From NCBI GenBank assembly GCA_934670175.1, contig CAKUOX010000022.1, positions 1-35,474 of the forward strand: 35,474 nt of DNA, in the 5' to 3' direction. The DNA is from an uncultured Clostridia bacterium (GTDB lineage Bacteria; Bacillota; Clostridia; Christensenellales; Aristaeellaceae). A program made the position numbers and the translations under genes. Every line of letters begins with the position of its first letter. Position 1 is the first letter of the stretch. Below are positions 31,634 to 35,474 of this stretch, piece by piece. Under the pieces are notes generated by a model. The model was not told where the DNA came from. It did no database searches and saw nothing but the letters and a program-made list of their open reading frames with translations.

Positions 31634-34600
31634 ATGAAGAAATTATGCCTGCTATTGGTCCTGATTCTCGCCCTCATCTGCGTGCCCGCCTTTGCCGCCA
31701 GTACGGACGGTCAGGGCGACATGGTTGCGCGCAACGGCGAGCTGTCCGCCTTTGTGGATGGCAACGGCTACATCTACGTCTCCGGCGTAAGCACGCCGGT
31801 GAACGCCACCAAGGCCGCAGGGATCGTCTCCATCGACGCTTACCGCATTCTGTTCTTCGCGGATGGCGATGCGGGACAGCGCAACCTGATGAGCCTGAAC
31901 CTGAACGGCTTTGCCGAGACCACCGTAACAAACGACGCCTACGCTGCCTGCCTGTATCAGGACACGGTGTATTACATTTCGCGTGCGGACCGCACGAAGC
32001 TGTGCGCCTACAGCCTGGATGGCGGCAGCACGACCACTGCCTTCACGGCCAGCGAGGCGCTTGAGCGCGTGTATGTCGGCAGCAACGGCGTCATCTGCAC
32101 GGTGCAGGACGGCGCAGGCGCGTACATACAGGATGCGGTGCGCGGCGGCTTTGTGCCCTACGGCGGCGATATTGCCCAGCGCATCGACGCCTATGACGCG
32201 TTCGAGGTCTACCTGACCGACGCCAACAGCCTGTATATGCAGAAATACAGCGCCCTCACGCCCACGCTGGTGGATTCCAGCGTGCAGGACTGGGCGGTCA
32301 TCGACAACACCATTTATTACCTTACCGGCAGCTCTGCGGCGCTGACGCTCAAGAGCTTCGATACGGACAATGTGCTCTGGAAGACCATCTCCCAGCCCAC
32401 AAACGTATATCCTCAGTTGACTGCCAGCAATGACAAGCTCTTCATGCTCGGGCAGAACAACCAGGTCTACACCGTAGACACCTCCTCCGGCAATCTGAGC
32501 GGCTTTGCATCGCTGCCGTCGCTCCAGAGCTATGCCGTAGGCAGCGGTCAGCAGCTGGACAGCTACCGTATCGAAGCCGTCAGCGGCCAGCTGAATATCT
32601 ACGGCGTGCTGAGCGATACCAATGCGCTGCCTACCTTCACGTTCGTTGATTCCACCTCGCAGTATGTGGCGGACAGCTCGTCTCGCCTGGTGCTGTTGAG
32701 CGCCTACAAGATCCAGGATGAAGAGACGGTTTCCGACCTGCTCCAGCCTGCGGCGCAGTATTCCACGCTGCGGCGCGGCAGCCGCGGCGATGCGGTTTCC
32801 GCCATTCAGGAGCCGCTGCATGACTTGGGCTATTACGACTACTATATCGACGGCATCTTCGGCTGGCGCACCGAGCGCGCCGTAGAGCTGGCGCAGGCCG
32901 AGCTTGGCTATGCCGTGACCGGCGCTGCAAACGAGGCGCTTCAGCGCGATATTCTCTCCGGCAAGCTGCCCGCCTACGACCCCTATCGCGGGCTTTCGAT
33001 GGGCGACCGCGGCCTGCGCGTGACTGAAATGCAGCAGCGGCTGCGCGACCTGGGCTATCTGGCCGATGACGCGGACGGCATCTTCGGCGTGCGCACTGAA
33101 GCCGCCGTGGAGCTGTTCCAGTCTGAAAACAACCTCAGCCAGACCGGCGTGGCCGATTCCAAAACGCTGCGCAAGCTCTATTCCGATTCCGCTTCCAGCT
33201 GCTCCAGCTACATTGACCTGAGAAGGGGCGATTCCGGCTATCGCGTGCGCGAGCTGAACAAGCGCCTGAAGCAGCTGTACTACCTCGAGGGTGAGGTCGG
33301 CAGCAGCTACAACAGCAGAACCGTTGAGGCGCTGCGCCGCTTCCAGGAGGAAATGGGTCTCAAGCAGACCGGTATTGCGACCGCCGCCGTGCAGAAGAAG
33401 CTGTTTGCACGCAGCGCGCCGGAATACAGCGGCTACATCACGCTGCGCCGCGGCGACGATAACGACCGCGTTGCCGAGATGCAGGAACGCCTCGAAGCGC
33501 TCGGTTATCCCATTGAGCGCACGGACGGCTATTTCGACCGCCAGACCAAGGAAATGGTGCGCTACTTCCAGTACCTGGCCGGTATGAAGCAGACGGGCGA
33601 GGCTGACCCCGACACGCTCGAATATCTGTTCAGCTCCAAGGCTCCCAAGTATTATGTGCCCGAAGAGATCGGCGATCCTGAGATCGTGCTGAGCGCCTAC
33701 ACGCGCTTCAAGGATGGCCTGTATGAGATCAGCGACAGCGACGCCGTAGATGGCTGCATCAATGTCTCCTGGTTCGCCAGCGGCCCCGTTGAAAGCTACG
33801 ACATCCGCATCACCGACGACGAAGGCGCGGTATACGCCGACAGCAAGAATACGCAGATGACCGCTATCTCCGTGCCGCTGCTGAAGCTGGACGCCGACCG
33901 CCGCTATACCATCGCCGTGACCGCGCATTCCAAGGACAGCAAGCTGATCGGCGATACCTACACCGACGTTGACTTCGTGCGCCGCGCCAGCGTTGAACCC
34001 GATCCGGACGAGGTCGGCAAGATCAACAGCCTGATCGTCACGCCCACCGGCAGCGACATTGAGCGCGTGGACGGCGTATACGCCATTGCAGGCGACCCGC
34101 TGACCTTCAGCTGGAGCGCGGATGGCAGCGTGCAGGGCTACAAGTACACTGTGACCGACGATAACGACAATACTGTGCTTACCAATGACGCCATTGACGG
34201 CACCGCGACCCTCAGCCTGCCGCTTTCCAGCCTCGACGCTGAAAAGGTATACACGCTGACCGTGAGCGCCGTACCGGTAAACGGCACGCTGGATCATCCG
34301 AACACCGTAACCGAGAGCATCCAGTTCCGCGTAAAGCCTGCGGCCCTGCCGACCGAGACGCCTACTGAGGCTCCGACCGAAGCGCCCACTGAGGCTCCGA
34401 CCGAAGCACCCACCGAAGCGCCGACTGAGGCGCCGACCGAAGCGCCGACTGAGGCGCCGACCGAAGCGCCGACCGAAGCGCCGACTGAAGCGCCGACCGA
34501 AGCGCCGACGCCCACGCCGGTTCCGCTGACGCTGGAAGCACCCGTGCTGAACATCGACCCCATCAGCGCATCCGAAGAACGCGACGGCATCGAAACCTTT

Positions 34601-35314
34601 ATCCTTGAAAACAGCGCCGTCACCCTCAGCTGGCATTCCGACAACGCCGAGGGCTACAACGTGAAGATCACCGATGAGGACGGCAACGTAAAGGTCGATC
34701 AGAACCTAACCAACGAAAGCGCCAGCCTGCCCGAGGGTGCGCTGACGCCGGGCGTGACCTATGAGCTCACGGTAACGGCCTTTGCCGCCGACAGCCAGAA
34801 CACGCCTGCCGCTTCCTGCTACTTCGAGCTGCCCGCTGCATCTGTCACCGAAGCGCCCGCAGAGGAAACGCTGCCGACCGAAGCGCCTCAGATCGAAGAG
34901 GAGCCCTATGTAGAAGAGCCTCAGGTAGAGGAGGAACCCTATGTGGAGGAACCTCAGGTCGAGGAAGAACCCAATGTTGAGGAGCCTCAGGTAGAAGAAA
35001 CGCCTTCTGTCGATGAGGAACCCGCTGCGAGTGTGTCCGCGAATTTCTGGGACAACACCATCGACACGTCCTCCGACGCCAGCATCATCGCAGCGTTCCA
35101 GCAGCGATTGATCGACTGGGGCTGGCTCAACGCCGGCGACTGCACCAGCGGTACGCTGGATGACGCGACCATCAAGGCCGTCATCAGCTTCCAGAGCTAT
35201 CTGAACGAAAATGGCGCAGCAGTTGAGATTGTCGACGAAAGCGACCCGCAGATCGAGGTAGATACGCTGAAGTATCTGTCCGACAGCGCGACACCCCTCT
35301 ACTTCCCCGGCTAA
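31634..35314 (+). CDS. Large secreted surface protein: propeller-like, peptidoglycan-binding-like repeats, Fn3-like domains, TEAP linker
   Basis: This is a 1,226-residue exported protein. A signal peptide lies at about 1-22. Residues about 30-360 form a beta-rich propeller/DUF5050-like domain. Four PG_binding_1-like units follow at about 378-440, 455-515, 527-590 and 602-665, each with an LRRGDxxxxVxxLQxxLxxLGY-like start (LRRGSRGDAVSAIQ, LSMGDRGLRVTEMQ, LRRGDSGYRVRELN, LRRGDDNDRVAEMQ) and an FQ/TG end. Fn3-like domains lie at about 705-785, 815-900 and 965-1070. A TEAP linker separates the last two. Acidic EEEPYVEEPQ repeats precede a C-terminal fifth PG-binding-like unit (FQQRLIDWGWL, AVISFQSYLNENG). 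No catalytic domain, sortase signal or membrane anchor is visible, so wall attachment would rest on the repeats. The ATG follows GGGAGG. The role is unknown; spore or vegetative surface are both possible. Confidence 0.85.
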   Translation: MKKLCLLLVLILALICVPAFAASTDGQGDMVARNGELSAFVDGNGYIYVSGVSTPVNATKAAGIVSIDAYRILFFADGDAGQRNLMSLNLNGFAETTVTNDAYAACLYQDTVYYISRADRTKLCAYSLDGGSTTTAFTASEALERVYVGSNGVICTVQDGAGAYIQDAVRGGFVPYGGDIAQRIDAYDAFEVYLTDANSLYMQKYSALTPTLVDSSVQDWAVIDNTIYYLTGSSAALTLKSFDTDNVLWKTISQPTNVYPQLTASNDKLFMLGQNNQVYTVDTSSGNLSGFASLPSLQSYAVGSGQQLDSYRIEAVSGQLNIYGVLSDTNALPTFTFVDSTSQYVADSSSRLVLLSAYKIQDEETVSDLLQPAAQYSTLRRGSRGDAVSAIQEPLHDLGYYDYYIDGIFGWRTERAVELAQAELGYAVTGAANEALQRDILSGKLPAYDPYRGLSMGDRGLRVTEMQQRLRDLGYLADDADGIFGVRTEAAVELFQSENNLSQTGVADSKTLRKLYSDSASSCSSYIDLRRGDSGYRVRELNKRLKQLYYLEGEVGSSYNSRTVEALRRFQEEMGLKQTGIATAAVQKKLFARSAPEYSGYITLRRGDDNDRVAEMQERLEALGYPIERTDGYFDRQTKEMVRYFQYLAGMKQTGEADPDTLEYLFSSKAPKYYVPEEIGDPEIVLSAYTRFKDGLYEISDSDAVDGCINVSWFASGPVESYDIRITDDEGAVYADSKNTQMTAISVPLLKLDADRRYTIAVTAHSKDSKLIGDTYTDVDFVRRASVEPDPDEVGKINSLIVTPTGSDIERVDGVYAIAGDPLTFSWSADGSVQGYKYTVTDDNDNTVLTNDAIDGTATLSLPLSSLDAEKVYTLTVSAVPVNGTLDHPNTVTESIQFRVKPAALPTETPTEAPTEAPTEAPTEAPTEAPTEAPTEAPTEAPTEAPTEAPTEAPTEAPTPTPVPLTLEAPVLNIDPISASEERDGIETFILENSAVTLSWHSDNAEGYNVKITDEDGNVKVDQNLTNESASLPEGALTPGVTYELTVTAFAADSQNTPAASCYFELPAASVTEAPAEETLPTEAPQIEEEPYVEEPQVEEEPYVEEPQVEEEPNVEEPQVEETPSVDEEPAASVSANFWDNTIDTSSDASIIAAFQQRLIDWGWLNAGDCTSGTLDDATIKAVISFQSYLNENGAAVEIVDESDPQIEVDTLKYLSDSATPLYFPG
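34364..34507 (+). repeat. In-frame 12-bp tandem repeat encoding TEAP x12
   Basis: Twelve consecutive 12-bp units encode Thr-Glu-Ala-Pro, preceded by one TETP unit. Third-codon bases vary (act/acc, gag/gaa, gct/gcg/gca), so the repeat is not freshly expanded as a whole, though units near its 3' end are nearly identical. It encodes an extended linker between two Fn3-like domains and is prone to length change. Confidence 0.95.
34892..34990 (+). repeat. Acidic 11-residue repeat (three units)
   Basis: Three 33-bp units encode (I/V)EEEP(Y/N)VEEPQ, followed by a degenerate partial unit. They form a strongly acidic, proline-spaced linker before the C-terminal PG-binding-like domain. Confidence 0.9.
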
Positions 35315-35388
35315 TGCAGAAATTGTCGGCGGCTCTTACAAAGAGTCGCCGACCTGCAAGGCCTCGGTACATTTTTGTTAATCCTTGT
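35310..35388 (+). repeat. Dispersed structured repeat, copy B
   Basis: This ~79-nt element starts GCTAATGCAGAAATTGTCGG, overlapping the stop codon of the surface-protein gene, and ends TAATCCTTGT. It shares its start, the TCGGCG...CGCCGA hairpin, a GCNNCGGT-like middle and its end with copy A at 9496-9568, in the same orientation. Identity is clear by eye at both ends and in the stem and lower in the loop and middle. Confidence 0.5.
35325..35353 (+). terminator. Hairpin just after the surface-protein gene
   Basis: GTCGGCGGCTCTT pairs with AAGAGTCGCCGAC over 13 bp with one G-U pair and a 3-nt loop, 10 nt after the stop. No T run follows at once; ATTTTTGTT appears 18 nt later. It is also the core of repeat copy B. 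Confidence 0.5.
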
Positions 35389-35397
35389 CCTTTAAGC

Positions 35398-35435
35398 GAG
35401 ATGGGCTGCGGTTTAAATAAACCGCAGCCCATCTC
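35398..35435. terminator. Perfect 18-bp palindromic hairpin at window end
   Basis: GAGATGGGCTGCGGTTTA (35398-35415) and its exact complement (35418-35435) flank a 2-nt AA centre. It is very stable in both directions but lacks a U tract on either side. It is probably a bidirectional terminator between the surface-protein gene and a gene beyond the window. Confidence 0.6.
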
Positions 35436-35474
35436 GCCATCGAAGAACCTGGGAGAGCTCGAGAGGGTCAAAAC

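Noticed and set aside
34364..34507. CRISPR-like array
   Set aside because: The units are 12-bp contiguous coding repeats in frame with no spacers.
31652..34636. A 994-codon minus-strand open frame opposite the surface-protein gene
   Set aside because: Shadow frame. The glycine/arginine-rich repeat within it is simply the reverse complement of the TEAP repeat.

Overview
The window reads as a chromosomal segment of an anaerobic, endospore-forming Clostridia member with fairly GC-rich DNA. The evidence is the spoIIGA-sigE pair, a SipL-type spore morphogenetic protein, a two-subunit iron-sulfur L-serine dehydratase, a giant 2-hydroxyacyl-CoA dehydratase activase system, a B12-dependent class II ribonucleotide reductase and a membrane pyrophosphatase. 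I see no rRNA, tRNA, CRISPR array, insertion sequence or phage gene. Genus cannot be assigned from the sequence alone.

Layout. Bases 1-1250 (minus strand) carry ylmC/ymxH, nrdR and the start of a PhoB/PhoP-type response regulator that runs off the left edge. A 375-bp divergent intergenic region with several Spo0A-box-like sites leads into spoIIGA and sigE (plus strand, 1626-3139). After a terminator come two adjacent plus-strand genes (3456-7662) that together equal the usual ~1,400-residue acyl-CoA dehydratase activase/dehydratase-like protein. sipL (minus) follows.

Bases 9640-19327 form one minus-strand cluster of seven envelope genes, read from 19327 downward: a secreted Ig-like protein, a secreted HlyD-like adaptor, a solute-binding protein with an N-terminal propeller-like domain, two MalF/MalG-type permeases, a membrane-anchored MacA/HlyD-like adaptor and a MacB-type permease. 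No ATPase gene lies in the cluster. It mixes import-type and export-type ABC parts and is the best candidate here for an undescribed system.

Bases 19655-24339 carry nrdJ and hppA (both minus). nrdJ has a good promoter followed by two NrdR-box-like sites 32 bp apart, which ties it to the nrdR gene in the same window. hppA encodes a membrane pyrophosphatase with divergent signature motifs. It is divergent from a KdpD-like kinase/KdpE-like regulator pair (24560-26315), which suggests a link between K+ and PPi energetics.

Bases 26319-31422 (minus) hold a possible single transcript: a DUF2201/VWA protein, a MoxR-type AAA+ ATPase, sdaAB, sdaAA and a YjjG-type HAD phosphatase. The window ends with a 1,226-residue secreted multidomain protein (plus) with peptidoglycan-binding-like repeats, Fn3-like domains and a TEAP repeat. 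A ~75-nt structured repeat occurs twice, at 9496-9568 and 35310-35388. Functions are assigned by recognising motifs by eye; no database search was run.
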